Of a DNA stretch of 64,000 nucleotides, positions 1-12,367 are shown piece after piece. Numbering within the stretch: position 1 is the first letter of the stretch; the number at the start of each line of letters is the position of its first letter. Source of the stretch: Orobanche coerulescens. Lineage: Eukaryota; Streptophyta; Magnoliopsida; Lamiales; Orobanchaceae. The notes under the pieces are model-generated. The model had not been told where the DNA came from and searched no databases. It saw only the letters and a list, made by a program, of their open reading frames with translations. The position numbers and the translations under genes were made by a program. The stretch spans positions 45,595,001-45,659,000 of the forward strand of contig CM065806.1 of the NCBI GenBank assembly GCA_033398695.1. Direction: 5' to 3'.

Positions 1-1386
1 GGATTCCTCCGAGGCCCAGTCGGACCATCCCGAAGTGAACATAACTCTCTCAACACTCAAATACACTACTTTGCACATTCAAGATATTAATTTCGTAAGA
101 GTTACTTGCCTTTGAGACATGACGGATAATTTCAAGAAGGCAAAAGACCACCGACGAAGGAATTCGGAGACTTCGGACCTAAATGATTCGTAAAACGACT
201 ATCAACAATAGTACGACTGGAATTCCAATAGAAATACGGTCGAAAACCCCGCCTACAATACATGTAATCCAACAATATACTCGACGAGGGCGGATCGCAT
301 CCAAAACCCTCTCGAATATCAACAAGTCCAAGTATAACCCATAGTTTCGTAGGAAAAACATGTATTGGTGGTAGGTAATTTATACTCAACTCATTTATTC
401 TCAATTTATGACTAAAATTGAAGGATTACGAAGAAACACCCAAATTCCCAAAAAATCTAGGGTTCCAGTGATTTACCTCGGATCGAAGACAAAGAGGATG
501 ATTTGGTGTTGTTAATCTACTCCACAACTCCAAGAAAGACGATAGCTAAATAGTTGAAGGCTCGAAATTACGCCGGAATCGTCCAATAATCGCCCAAGTC
601 GCGTAGGAGAAGAAAAAAGGAAGAAAATGTCGAAATCGGTCCACTCCTGGGTATTTATGCCCAGGTCAGCTTACGTACGTAATCCATAAGGGTTAGCGAC
701 GTAAGTTTCATAACGTACGTAAAGCCTCCCACGCTTACGTACGTAACGAAACGGCAGAACCCACTGACCAGAAATACGAAGGTTGTTACGTGCGTTAAAG
801 ATAAGGCCTTAACGTACGTAACAGTCTTAACGTACGTAAAGCTCTGAGAGTTACGTACGTAAGACAGTCCCAGTACATTTACTAGGATCAGTTTGACAAT
901 AAAGAAATGCGACGGAATCACGAAATGATGAAATTACAAAACAAAAGCAAACTTGCGAAAGATTTGAGACAACGAACTTAAGCAATAAAAGGAAACACTA
1001 TCCCAATTACCCGATGGTTAGGAAAACAACCATAAAAGTAAATTGCCCAAACTTTTAGGAAATTACAAAATGACCCGAAATGGCCAAAAACCACGATACA
1101 GAGACGGACAACCGTACCGAAACTTACAACATGTCTAACAACATTAAACGAACTCACACAAATCCTGAAACAACAGCTTCGCACGACAATCGCACAAAAC
1201 GAGTCAACGAGCGGAGAGTATCATAACTAAAAAATCGCATACAACAATCTCGAAACACGCTCGGATGCCAAAATACACAGAATTAAATATTCTCAAAATA
1301 TTGAACCGGTTACAAGCGACTCACTAAAAATGGAAAATGCTCCAAAAATGGAAATTACCAAAAATAGGAAAAGTACGGTTATTACA
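1..1386 (-). repeat. Tekay-1 3' LTR (truncated by window start)
   Basis: This stretch repeats 7846-9229 with scattered substitutions, and ends (plus strand) in ATTACA at 1386, the complement of the LTR start TGTAAT. About 630 bp of the LTR lies left of the window. It holds a cluster of TTACGTACGTAA palindromes at 671-682, 735-746 and 851-862 with several near-matches between them. Confidence 0.93.
664..865. repeat. Palindrome cluster in Tekay-1 LTR
   Basis: Three perfect copies of the 12-bp palindrome TTACGTACGTAA (671, 735, 851) and about five one- or two-base variants occur in 200 bp, separated by unrelated spacers of about 10-40 bp. The right LTR keeps the same layout (8510-8521, 8575-8586, 8691-8702). 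The cluster lies just beside the TATA box. A regulatory or structural role is inference. Confidence 0.75.
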
Positions 1387-1388
1387 TT

Positions 1389-1398
1389 CTCCCCCTCT
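1389..1398 (-). other. Tekay-1 polypurine tract
   Basis: On the minus strand AGAGGGGGAG lies two bases before the LTR start TGTAAT, the expected place for plus-strand DNA priming. Confidence 0.85.
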
Positions 1399-2129
1399 AG
1401 AAATAAGTTTCGTCCCGAAACTTAAGAAGTAAAAAGTTTCGGATATTTAGAGCGCATGCTGTATTCGGTCTCCCAAGTTGCCTCCTCAACTCCATGCCTC
1501 GACCACTGAACCTTAACCAATGGAATGGTATTATTTTGGAGTTGCTTGACCCGATGCTCAAGGATCTTCACCGGCCTTTCTTCAAACGTGACATCCTCCG
1601 CTACTTCGATATCCCTATAATCGATGATGTGACTCGGGTCCGGAACGTACTTTTTCAAGTGAGAAATGTGGAACACACTGTGAACGTGACTAAGGGCTGG
1701 AGGTAATGCCAACCGATAAGCCAGCTCACTGACTCTGTCTAGAATCTCAAACGGCCCAATATATCTCAGGGTGAGATTCCCCTTCTTACCAAAACGGTAA
1801 ACCCCTCTTGTCGGCGATACTTTAAGTAAAACATGGTCCCCTACTTTAAACTCCAAAGGTCGACGACGAACATCAGCATAAGATTTTTGGCGACTCTGAG
1901 CAGTTAACATCCTGTCTCGAATGATAGAGACTTCTCTCTAGTTTCCATCAACATGTCCGGCTCCATTCTCACCAGTTCTGAGGCCTCATACCAACAAAGT
2001 GGAGACCTGCACCGTCTACCATACAATGCTTCGTAAGGCGCCATTTTGATTGATGCGTGCCAACTATTATTGTAAGTAAACTCGATCAATGGCAGATGCA
2101 ATTTCCACTCACTACTCGAGTCTAAGGCA

Positions 2130-2982
2130 CAAGCTTTTGGAGCAATATCGGTATTTGCACTATGTTGTGGAAGCGTAAATAAAAGGTGCAGAAATAAAAT
2201 GACACACGACTTTATAAAGGTTCGGCCAAACGTGCCTACGTCCTCTCTCGTTATCTTTTTCTATAGGCTTAAGATATAAACCTCTGCACCTCTCTTCTAT
2301 CGGTCGAGGGATTACCATCGTATCTTTTCTTTTACCTCTCGTGTATGTGTTGAATGTATAAACACTCAAACTAACAATATAAGCTCAATTACAACAACAA
2401 GAATATCAATATCAATATCTGATCAATGTATCGTTTGCTTTTCGTTGTTGTAGGATGAATACCATTAGAAGTGGTATTTATAGCCATTTCTCTTCCAACT
2501 AGCCGTTAGCTTCCCGTGCCTTCATTACGTACGCTATCACTCCAATATTACGTATGTTAGCGATATTACGTACGTTAACCTCTAATGGTTACGTACGTTA
2601 GCTTCTTCATAAAACAGTTCAGTGGCCTTCGTCTTCTGTGTTACGTACGTTAGCCATTGTCTATTACGTACGTTAACATTTGTCAACATATCCGTTGCTC
2701 GCTGACCTATGTCATGACGTCATCTCCAACGTTCTTCTTGTTTGAATTCGCAAACACACCATTACGTACGTTAATCATTCTCTCTTACGTACGTTAAGCT
2801 TGAAGATTTACGTACGTTATATATGCCATATTACGTTCGTTAATCATGAACATTTCCAGCTTTTTGCGACTTCGTCTTCTTCGATGCTTTGCTTCGCCTC
2901 TTTGTTGTTTTTCTTTGTTTAGCAACTTTAATCATCAAAATTCTATTAATGAATGTATGGAATAAAATATTCCAACACAAGC
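2130..2982 (-). mobile_element. Solo LTR of the gag-only copia family, with target duplication
   Basis: The LTR body is 2135-2977 (843 bp), flanked by perfect 5-bp duplications CAAGC at 2130-2134 and 2978-2982. Removing it and one duplication rejoins the integrase sequence, as seen by comparing with the second Tekay element near 31765-31785. It matches the LTRs at 9230, 12368 and 15652: it begins TTTTGGAGCAA (family start TGTTGGAGCAA, one mutation) and ends in CAACA. Orientation is taken from those elements. No internal region remains, so it probably arose by recombination between two LTRs. Confidence 0.93.
2475..2482 (-). promoter_or_regulatory. TATA box of the solo LTR
   Basis: TATAAATA on the minus strand, at the same relative position as in sister LTRs (12936-12943, 16225-16232). 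Assigned by sequence and position only. Confidence 0.55.
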
Positions 2983-5407
2983 CCGCAACATATCCTCCAA
3001 CGTCTGAATCGTCCGCTCCATTTGACTGTCCGACTGTGGATGGAAAGATGTACTCAATCTCAATTCGGTACCCAAAGCCTGATGGACCGACTGCCAAAAA
3101 TGCGAGACGAAATGACCATCCCAATCATATACGATAGTCTTAGGTGTACCGTGTAGCCATACTATCTCTGCTATGAATACTCGAGCCAACCTCTCTGGTC
3201 CCCAAGTATCCTTAATACCAAGAAAATGCGCCGATTTCGTCAATCGGTCGATAACCACCCAAATCATATTCATTCCGGTCTTCGTCCTCGACATCCCGGT
3301 GATGAAATCCATGGAAACATCTTTCCACTTCCACTCGGGAATAAGAAGCGGCTTCAACAGCCCGGCTGGCCTCTGATGCTCAATCTTGACTTGTTGGCAT
3401 GTCAAACACCGTGCTACAAACTCCGTAACATTCTTTTTCATATTATTCCACCAGAAACTCTTTTTAAGGTCTTTATACATCTTACTCATTCTGGGGTGGA
3501 TAGTGTAAGGAGTAGCATGAACTTCTCGAAGTATTTTTTGTCTCAAGTCTAAATCATTCGGAACGCAGAGTCTCCCTTGAAACCTCAAACTGCCATCCTC
3601 GTGAATCATAAAGTCGGGGGCTTTCCCTTTTTCTGTATCCGCCTGCAGCTGACTGGTCATCGGGTCATTACTCTGCCCCCTTTTGATATCATCAACCAAA
3701 GACGAAGTAATCTCAAGGGCACGTAACTGGCCCTGCACTTGCTGAATCTATACTTCGATTCCCTGTTCAATAAACTCCTATCGAATCCTCGTTTGTGGTG
3801 TGAGAACCTCAAGCATCTGGAGTGATACCGGTTTCTGACTCAACGCGTCTGCCACAACATTGGCTTTTCCTGGATGATAAAGGATCTCCAAATCATAGTC
3901 CTTTATTAGTTCTAACCAACGAAGATGTCTCATGTTCAGTTCCTTCTGGCTGAAGATGTACTTCAAACTCTTATGATCGGAATAAATCTAGCACGGAGAA
4001 CCATATAGATAGTGGCGCCAGATCTTCAGTGCAAACACCACTGCAGCCAACTCCCTAAGAATTGAATGAACCAATCCAGATCGTGAGTAGGGTAATTCAT
4101 TTCGTACGATTTCAACTGTTGCGACACAAAAGATATAGTCCTCTCGTGCTGCATTAGAACACACTCGAGTCCCTGTCCTGAAGCTTCATTGTAAACCTAA
4201 AACCCACCATTCCCTTGAGGCAAGGCTAACACCAGTGTCGTAGTCAAACGCCTTTTTAGTTCCTCGAAACTCTGTTGCCTCTCGTCATTCCATTCGAACT
4301 TCTCGGACTTCTGGAGTAACTGAGTAAGCGGTCGAGCAAGTTTAGAAAACCCCTCGATGAACCGTTTATAATACCCAGCAAGTCCCAAAAAGTTACAAAC
4401 CTCCTTCGCGTTCTTAGGCGGTGCCCAATCTAACACTGCCTTGATTTTATGGGGATCTACATGAACCCCTTCAGCTGAAACCACATGTCCTAGAACCATA
4501 ACCTCCTTCAGCCAAAACTCACACTTCGAGAACTTCACAAACAGACACTGAGCTCTCAAAATCTCCAGCACTAGTCACAAATGCTGAACGTGTTCCTCGT
4601 CATCACGAGAATAAACTAGGATATCGACTATAAAAACGACTACACACCTATCGAGATGCTCGATAAATATCTCATTCATTAGCTGCATAAATACTGTTGG
4701 CGCATTGGTTAGCCTGAACGGCATAACCACAAACTCGTAATGTCCGTACCTCGTACGAAAAATGGTCTTAGGGATATCGGACTCCCTCACTCGAAGCTGG
4801 TAGTACCCAGATCTCAAATCGATTTTTGAAAATACCGTAGCTCCTTGTAACTGGTCGAACAAATCATCGATACAAGGCAAAGGATATTTATTTTTAATGG
4901 TCACCTTGTTCAGTTCCCGATAATCGATATATAAACGCAGTGAACCATCTTTCTTCCTCACAAACAAGACTGGCGCACCCCAAGGTGAGGCACTAGGTCT
5001 GATATATCCTTTCTCTAACAACTCCCCTAAGTGACTCTTCAGTTCCTGCATTTCTGAAGGTGCCATATGTTATGGCGCCTTAGAGATCGTGGCTGCACTC
5101 GGTTCTAAATCAACCGTGAATTCGATATCCCGCTCCGGTGGTAATTCTTGCAATTTATCTGGAAAAATATCTGGAAACTCGTTTACCATTGGAATCGAAG
5201 AAACATTAACCTTCTCGTTCTCTACTCTCGTAGCGTAACACCAATATCCCATGCAACAATCCCTAATGAGTTTCGCCGCCTTCATAGCATTGATTAATAG
5301 TTTCTGACCCTTCCTCCGGTGTCCCACAAATGAGTGTTCGGTACCATCCTCAGCCAACATCGATATACTTTTCGTGCGATATTCATCACTGCGCCATGTC
5401 TATCAAG

Positions 5408-6973
5408 CTAGTCGTCCCCGAGGATCAAATCCTCATCGACGATATCAACCACTATTAAATTCGAAAGCCACACTCTATCCGCGATCATCACTGGACAATA
5501 TCTAACCTCTCTATTCCCCACAATTCTGTCCCCACTAGGCAATTTAACCACAAACGGTTCGCAAGCAGACAAACATATAATATTCAATCGATGCACACAA
5601 CCCAAAGAGACGAATGAATGAGAAGCACCAGAATCGAAAAGCACTCTAACTGGATGAGATAGGACATGAACGGTACCTGTAGCTACAGTAGCCTCTGGAT
5701 CGTCCGCTCTCCTCATCTCATAGACACGTGGCTGAACTGAACCAGCACTGGAGGCTCCTCCTCTAACGGACTGACCCCTTCCTCGTCCCCGACCGAAACC
5801 CTGTGACAGCTGACCGACTGACGACTTCTGATTGACACTTAGTTCTCCAGGCGTAGGAATAGATGTCGGAGCTACAAGAGTCTTCTCTCCCTCGGTACAA
5901 TACTCATCTCTGTGGCCCGCCTGGCCGCAACTATAGCTCTTCAGGTGAGGCAGGTCACAATCACGACTGATATGGCCCTGTTGGCCACAATTAAAACATG
6001 TCACACTCCGGCTGGATACACTAGGACCAGTTCTGAAATTTCGGTTGCCTCCAGATGCACAGTGAGACTTCCCATATTGGTAGTTCGCCGACTGAGACTT
6101 CTGTTGGTTGTTATTCTTGCTACCCAAAAAATTCCCTGAGGTCTTCTGTTTCTTTCCCTCACTAGCTGTCTCCGTAGCTGCGAAGGACATATCATAGGCC
6201 AAGGCTTTACCCTGATACTCCTTCAGTGTAGTACAAGCAAACCCAGCCATGTAGTGTCGAATTCTGGGTTTCATCCACATATCAAAATGTCGGATCTTAT
6301 CTATCTCTTCCCTCACTTGCCCCTTGACATGATTAAGTTGTTGGTTATACACGATGATCGCCTGAGATACTGGGATATCCTGTGGTTTAGCCTCATAAAA
6401 GGATCGGATTCTGGCCTTCTGAATGGGCCACGGGGAATACTCAGCCTCTATTAGTTCTTTAAACTCGTCCCATGAAATCTCACGGTCCTGAGGCGCAACC
6501 GCCTGCCACCAGCTAGCAGCATCCCTCGTCAAAAAGTACTGCGCAATCGGCACCGTCCGTGCCTCCGGATAATTTACCGCTATAAACACCTTGTTCATCT
6601 CGTTGATCCAAGCTTCCCAGCCAATCGGATCCATAGAACCAATGAACTGAGGAGGGCGCATACGGATCACATCCTGTAGCCATCTCTCTGCCCCAGCATT
6701 CTCTATAGGAGGTGCATTATTAAACTGGACTGCTTGGGTCAGGAGTGCCATTTGGTTAGCCACTTGCTGTAGTATAGTGGCCACACCAACTCCCGCATTA
6801 TTTCCTGCGGAATCTCCCAGACTGGCCGTCTGGTCCTACTGACCATCGGTACTAGGGTGAACTGAATTCGACAAAGTGGGAGTAGTCGATCCAGCATCCG
6901 AACCGAGAGACATGGCCGCCCCACCGGCTGTGCCACGTCCTCGACTGCGTCCACATCCTCTACCGGCTGACAT
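5408..6973 (-). pseudogene. Tekay-1 gag-protease
   Basis: I choose the ATG at 6973 because it begins the Gly/Arg/Ser-rich leader typical of Tekay gag (MSAGRGCGRS) and matches the start of the second Tekay element at 35620. The frame carries one internal TAG at 6836-6838 and then stays open to a TAG at 5408-5410. Domains: capsid-like retrotransposon gag region with the WDEFK motif (about residues 100-250), a CCHC zinc knuckle (CFNCGQQGH), a second knuckle that has lost its first Cys, and an aspartic protease with the DSGASHSF active site near the C-terminus. The terminal stop replaces a Trp kept in the sister copy, a G-to-A type change. Confidence 0.92.
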
Positions 6974-7198
6974 TCTAAGGAATAAAAAAAGAGGAAAACA
7001 GAAGTACAGTTCAGGAGATAACCGTCATGGTGACCGGTTCCCCATATTATGAAATCGAAAGACAAGGCAGTAAAGACAATAAGGTAAGAGAACTTACGAG
7101 TACCGGTCGTACTAAGATGATGGCAGCGCGATGATACTATTCTTACAACAACATGACTAGACCCAAGAGACCAACAACCTAGGTATCCATAAACCCAG

Positions 7199-7210
7199 AC
7201 TCTGATACCA
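7199..7210 (-). other. Tekay-1 primer binding site (tRNA-iMet type)
   Basis: TGGTATCAGAGT on the minus strand, five bases after the 5' LTR end. It differs at one base from the usual complement of plant initiator tRNA-Met 3' ends (TGGTATCAGAGC). Confidence 0.9.
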
Positions 7211-7215
7211 TATTC

Positions 7216-9229
7216 TGTAACACCCCCAAGATATTTGGAGTATGTCACAGCACCGTGAATCCCGTCTAGGAACTCACAAGCCTAAAGTATACGACATCCA
7301 CAAAAAAAACATCAAACTCACCAAACATCCATCCATAAATTACAAGAACCCAAATCAAAACACAAAAACGACAAGTTCGACGTGATCAACCACAAAAGAA
7401 TAACTCCTACAGTACTCGAGTACCGACTATCAGTTTAGACAAAATATAAAGTTTTACATCCAGACTCAAAGAAAAATAAGACATCCAGACATTTTACAGT
7501 ATCACGCCTGCCCGTCATCATCGTACTGTCCCGGTGCTCGTCCGATCATATTATTTGAACCTGAAATTCATATAACGTATTTCCCCCGAAAGGGGTTAGC
7601 CGTGGAATAGCTAGTACAAGTAACACAGACGAACTCTAACATCTTACAATATCAAAGCACATGCATCAATAGTTTCAAAACGCACAAGATAATGATTTCC
7701 GAAATGCAAAATCCACAATGTACCACAAAACACAATCCTCCCGATTAACCATGGACCCGACCATGCGCGAATCCCTCTGAGGCCCCGATAGACACTCCCA
7801 GAGTGGTTAACCCAAAAGTTCGTGAACCTAACCATGCGTGGATTCCTCCGAGGCCTCGTCGGACCGTCCCAGAGTAAACATAACTCTCTCAACACTCAAA
7901 TACACTACTTTGCACATTCAAGATATTAAGTTCGTAAGAGTTACTTGCCTTTGAGACATGAAGGATAATTTCGAGAAGGCAAAAGACCACCGACGAAGGA
8001 ATTCGGAGACTTCGAACCTAAATGATTCGTAAAACGACTATCAACAATAATATGACTGGAATTCCAATAGAAATACGCCCGAAACCCCCGCCAACAATAC
8101 ATGTCATCCAACAATATACTCGACGAGGGCGAATCGCATCCAAACCCCTCTCGAATCTCAACAAGTTCAAGTATAACCTATAATCTCGCAGGAAAAACAT
8201 GTATTGGTGGTAGGTAATTTATACTCAACTCATTTATTCCCAATTTACGACTAAAATTGAAAGATTATGAAGAAACCCCCAAATTCGAAAAAAATCTAGG
8301 ATTCTAGTGATTTACCTCGGATCGAAGACAAAGAGGATGATTTGGTGTTGTTAGTCCACTCCACAACTCCAAGGAAGATGATAACCAAATAGTTGAAGGC
8401 TCGAAATCACACTGGAATCGTCCAATAATCGCCCAAGTCGCGCAGGAGAAGAAAAACGGAAGAAAATGGCGAAATTGGTCCGCTCCTAGGTATTTATACC
8501 CAGGTCAGCTTACGTACGTAATCCATAAGGGTTAGCATACGTAAGTTTCATAACATACGTAAAGCTTCCCACGCTTACGTACGTAACGAAACTGCAGAAC
8601 CCACTGACTTGAAATACGAAGGTTGTTACCTGCGTTAAAGATAAGGCCTTAACGTACGTAACAGTCTTAACGTATGTAAAGCTCTTAGAGTTACGTACGT
8701 AAGACAGTCCCAGTACATTTACTAGGAGCAATTTGACAATAAAGAAATGCGACGGAATCACGAGACGATGAAATTACGAAACAAAAGCAAACTTGCGAAA
8801 GATTCGAGACAACGAACTTAAGCACTAAAAGGAAACACGATCCCAATTACCTGATGGTTAGGAAAACGACCATAAAAGTAAATTACCCAAACTTTTAGGA
8901 AATTACAAAATAACCCGAAATGGCCGAAAACCACAATACGGAAACGGACAACCGTACCAAAACTTACAACATGTCTAACAACATTAAACGAACTCACACA
9001 AAACCTGAAACGACAGCTTCGCACCACAATCGCACAAAACAAGTCAACGAGCGAAGAGTATTATAACTAAATGAAAAATCGAGTACAACAATATCGAAAC
9101 ACACTCGGATGCCAAAATACACAAAATTAAATATTCTCATAATATTGAAACGGTTACAAGCGAGTCGCTAAAAATGGAAAATTCTCCAAAATGGAAATTA
9201 CCAAAAATAGGAAAAGTACGGATATTACA
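7216..9229 (-). repeat. Tekay-1 5' LTR (2014 bp)
   Basis: Plus-strand boundaries are TGTAACACCC (7216) and ATTACA (9229), giving the usual TG...CA ends in minus orientation. Its right two-thirds pair with 1-1386. It contains the same palindrome cluster as the other LTR. Confidence 0.95.
8491..8498 (-). promoter_or_regulatory. TATA box, Tekay-1 5' LTR
   Basis: TATAAATA on the minus strand, next to the palindrome cluster at 8510-8702. The other LTR has CATAAATA at the matching place (652-659). Confidence 0.55.
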
Positions 9230-10346
9230 TCGCCGTTTGGAGATAGAGTTATAAAACTCTTTCGCGTTTAGGGAGCGATTTAAATAAAAGGTGCAGAAAA
9301 TAAATCGACACAGGATTTATAGAGGTTCGGACAAACGTGCCTACGTCCTCTCTTCGGTATCTTTTTCTATAGACTAAAGATAAACCTCTGCACCTCTCTT
9401 CTATCGGTCGAGGGATAACCGTTACAAACTCGTCTTCTATCGGTCCGAGTAAACCGTTCAATCACTTGTCTTTATGTCGGTCCAAGTTAAACCGTTTTCC
9501 TTTTCTATTGGACAAGGAATCAACCAATCTAGCTTTCTATGGGTACTAGATAAACTTCGCGTAGATATTGATTGCGATTCTAACAATGCCGGATCCTTGA
9601 TCCTATTAACACCGAATCCAATCGTAACCTTTCTTTTTCCTCTCTTGTATGATTTTGTATATAACACTTAATCACTAAACAATATAAGCTCAAATACAAC
9701 AACTAGAATGATTACAATCAATCATTTTCATCCAACTAGCCGTTAGTCACTTTTGACTTGCTAGCGTGCGCTAGCCTTTCTTCATAGCGTGCGTTATGGA
9801 CGTTACGTACGTTATGGATGTCGTGTAGCGTACGTTATCGACTTCCACTATCAATCCAGTGACTTGCATTGTAGCGTGTGTTATCTCGTATATCCGTTGT
9901 ATGCTTTTGTCAAACTAACCGTTTAATTCTCTGACTTTGACCCTGACTTTTCCCAACGTTCGCCTTGTTTGAATTCGTATTCAAACTTCATTACGTACGT
10001 TAACACCTTTGTGTTACATACGTTAGCCGCCTTCGATAGCGTGCGTTATCCTTCCTTTGTAGCGTGCGCTATCTTTATCAGGTAAGTCCTTCAGGTAGCT
10101 TCGTAACTCGTCTGATCTGCAGATAACCTCCTTATGACGTATGTTATGCTTTGTATATTACGTACGTTAAGAGCCTTTGATTGCGTGCATTATTCCTGGC
10201 AGATAGCGTGCGTTATCCATGCAATTTTCTAGCTTTTTGCGTCTTCAACTTCTTGTTGTTTTGTTTCGCTTCTTTGTTGTTTTCCTTTGTCTAACAACTA
10301 ATCATCAAACTCTATTAATGAATATTTGGAATAAAATATTTCAACA
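9230..10346 (-). repeat. Gag-only copia LTR B (left, interrupted by Tekay-1)
   Basis: It aligns with LTR C from about the 25th base onward and ends in CAACA. The missing first bases should lie left of Tekay-1. Relative to LTRs C and D it lacks about 75 bp around 9720, including the TATA box, so this copy probably cannot start transcription normally. It is dense in GCGTGCG and TACGTACG motifs. Confidence 0.9.
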
Positions 10347-10765
10347 ATCTTCCCCTTTTTGATGATTACTAAACAACACCTTTGAATTGAATAAAACCTG
10401 CAAAATAAAGTATATATATTTTACGACTCAAAGTTTTCGGCTTTGATCGTTTCGTTAGTTTCTCCCATATTTTCTTTTTCTCCTTTTCGACTTCTTCTTT
10501 TCATTTTTCAACTTCTTCGTTTTCTTTGTCGACTTTTTCTCCTTTTTATTTTTCTCTCCCCCTTTTTACTTTTTATTTTTCTCGTCATTCTTCCATGACG
10601 CTTTTTATCCCATTCAACTCTTTTCTCCCAATTTTTGTTATCAGCAAAAAGTTTAAAGCAAAGTTTACCAATTGATGATAAAATATGTTATGATAAAATC
10701 TACATTAAAAGGCAAACTCCCCGTGAAAAAAATCTCCCCTTGAATAAACTATTTATTGATAAAAA
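10347..10765 (-). other. Polypurine tract and 3' untranslated spacer, unit 1
   Basis: AAAAAGGGGAAGAT (minus strand, 10347-10360) directly precedes the LTR and is the likely polypurine tract. The rest, especially 10480-10620, is strongly biased toward pyrimidines on the plus strand and has no open frame. Confidence 0.7.
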
Positions 10766-12310
10766 TTAATTTTGGGAATCCAACCGATAGTTGGTTTTTC
10801 TTTCGAGACATAGACGATATTCGGAATAAAAGTTCCTTTTGAAATCCATTTTTTTTTTGGTTTTTATCGCCTGTCGTGGGCTTTTGCAACTCGTAAAATC
10901 ATGCCCAATTTTTAAACATTTTTTGCAGTGGGGTATTTTGAAATTTATGGATTCGTTTTTAGTATGCGGTTTGAATCTTAACCCCTGTTTATTCAAAGTG
11001 TATTTTTGAACACAAAGCATTTGTTCTAATTTTTCGTTTCCACACGAAAATTTCTTCGTTAAAACCTTTAGTTCGTCTTGAACTTTCAAAAGATCATTCT
11101 TTAAATTATTTTCAATATCAAGACATTTTGAATGATCGATTTCGATAATTTTCTCTTTTTCAAGAATTTTGGAAATTTTGGTTTCCAATAATTTATTTTA
11201 GACTGACGGGATTTTATTTCATTTAAAAGCATTTTGAAAATCGGTATGCAAAAGTTCGAATACTTCAAAAAGTTCATCATGAGAAGATGTACTAACCTGG
11301 CTTTCGACGTCGCTATCGTCGAATGAACTTTTTGCCATGAGTGCGAGATTATTTTGATTGATGAAATCTTCGTCCTCGTCTTCGTCACTCCATGTGGCAA
11401 TTAAGACTTCCTTCTTTGAAGTGGATGCTCGGCAATTCCTTGCTAAGTGACCTGGTTTACCACATAGTCGACAGTTGTTGTCGAATTTCTTCATTCCGCC
11501 CGAGATGTCTTTCTTTCTCTGGTTTAAAAAGTTTTGAAACTTATTAATATTCTTGGCATAATATGCCGATTCTTCGTCACTTTCGTCCACCGGGATTTCT
11601 TGTTTAGATATCAATATCTTAGCCATCCTGGCTATCAATTTTTTCTTCGGCTTCGGTTTGGCATTCCGAGATTTTAGGACAATCTCGTAGTTTATACGTG
11701 AACCAACGAGAGCACTAAAATCAAGATTGTTTAAATCTTTTGATTCCATTATTGCCGTCACCGTTCCGTCCCATTCTCGAGGTAGTGATCGTATGATCTT
11801 CTTAACTTTTTCACTACTCAAAAGGGGCTTTCCATAACAAGCCAATCCATTTGTAATGACCGAAAATCGGTCGAGAATGATTATAATGGATTCGTCATCT
11901 TTCATTTGGAATAGCTCGTAGTCATGGAGAATCATATTAATATTTGTCTCCTTGACTTGATTTGTGCCTTCGTGTGTGATTTCTAACATTTTTCAAATCT
12001 CTTTGGCGCTATCACAAGAAGATATCCGGTTGTGTTCTTCCGGATTTAAAGCACAATATAATAATTGCGTAGCTTTGCAATTATAGTGATCATTTTTTCA
12101 ATCGGAATCATCGTACTCTTCAAAAGATTTAAGCGTGCCGTCAGATTTGATTGGAATTTTTGGACCAAGACGTATTACTTTCCATAGCTCGCTGTCATAA
12201 GCTCGAATGAATATTGACATCTTCTTCTTCCATGTCATGAAGTTAGATCCATCAAAGAATGGTAGTCGGTTCAAGGCAAGACCTTCAACCGGGGCAAATT
12301 GAAACGCCAT
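10766..12310 (-). pseudogene. Copia-type gag, unit 1
   Basis: The ATG at 12310 starts MAFQFAPVEG, followed by the FDGSNFMTWK motif typical of the N-terminus of copia gag. The region continues through a gag-polypeptide domain (SLPREWDGTVTAI), an acidic linker, a CCHC knuckle (CRLCGKPGHLARNC), a coiled-coil-like stretch and a second Cys/His cluster (CKKCLKIGHDFTSC). Two TGA codons near 12098 and 11990 sit where copia gag has Trp, and a frameshift occurs near 11200. The frame ends at 10766 with no protease or integrase before the LTR. A gag-only product would have to be packaged by another element's machinery; that is inference. Confidence 0.9.
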
Positions 12311-12351
12311 TTGGATCTTCCCCTCGGATGTTAAGCTGCTTCTAGGAGGTA

Positions 12352-12366
12352 CCGCTCCGACACCAA
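12352..12366 (-). other. Primer binding site, unit 1
   Basis: TTGGTGTCGGAGCGG on the minus strand, one base from the LTR. It resembles the initiator tRNA-Met site TGGTATCAGAGC with two A-to-G differences. The second unit has the same variant, so it predates the duplication. Confidence 0.7.
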
Positions 12367-12367
12367 T

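Larger units (their letters stand above)
1422..5407 (-). pseudogene. Tekay-1 pol remnant (RT, RNase H, integrase, chromodomain)
   Basis: Read from right to left: the protease-RT linker (5360-5070), RT palm and fingers (5066-4575), the start of RNase H (4571-4197), a broken RNase H stretch, the VADALSQKP end of RNase H (about 3800), the integrase zinc finger and core (3738-2983), then the integrase C-terminus and a chromodomain (2129-1422) with the VKVQWSRHG and EATWE signatures. Frames are broken repeatedly by stops. In the RT catalytic box the first Asp of the expected Phe-Ile-Asp-Asp is Val (FIVDILVYS), so the polymerase would be inactive even in a repaired frame. Integrase is split by a solo LTR at 2135-2977. 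The chromodomain and gag type place it in the Tekay/Del lineage. Confidence 0.93.
1..9229 (-). mobile_element. Tekay-1: Ty3/gypsy (Tekay/Del chromovirus) element, nearly complete
   Basis: Minus-strand order is 5' LTR (7216-9229), primer binding site, gag-protease, reverse transcriptase, RNase H, integrase, chromodomain, polypurine tract, 3' LTR (1-1386, cut by the window edge). The two LTRs align across their shared part. The right LTR ends at 9229 directly against sequence that belongs inside a copia-type LTR (9230 onward), so this element inserted into that LTR; the base string 9230-9234 (tcgcc) is the expected right copy of its target duplication and the left copy lies outside the window. 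All coding frames are damaged, so it is not autonomous. Confidence 0.95.

Noticed and set aside
664..865. CRISPR-like array (palindromic repeats with unique spacers)
   Set aside because: Repeats are 12 bp, variable and spaced 10-40 bp irregularly, and the region is a plant LTR next to a TATA box.
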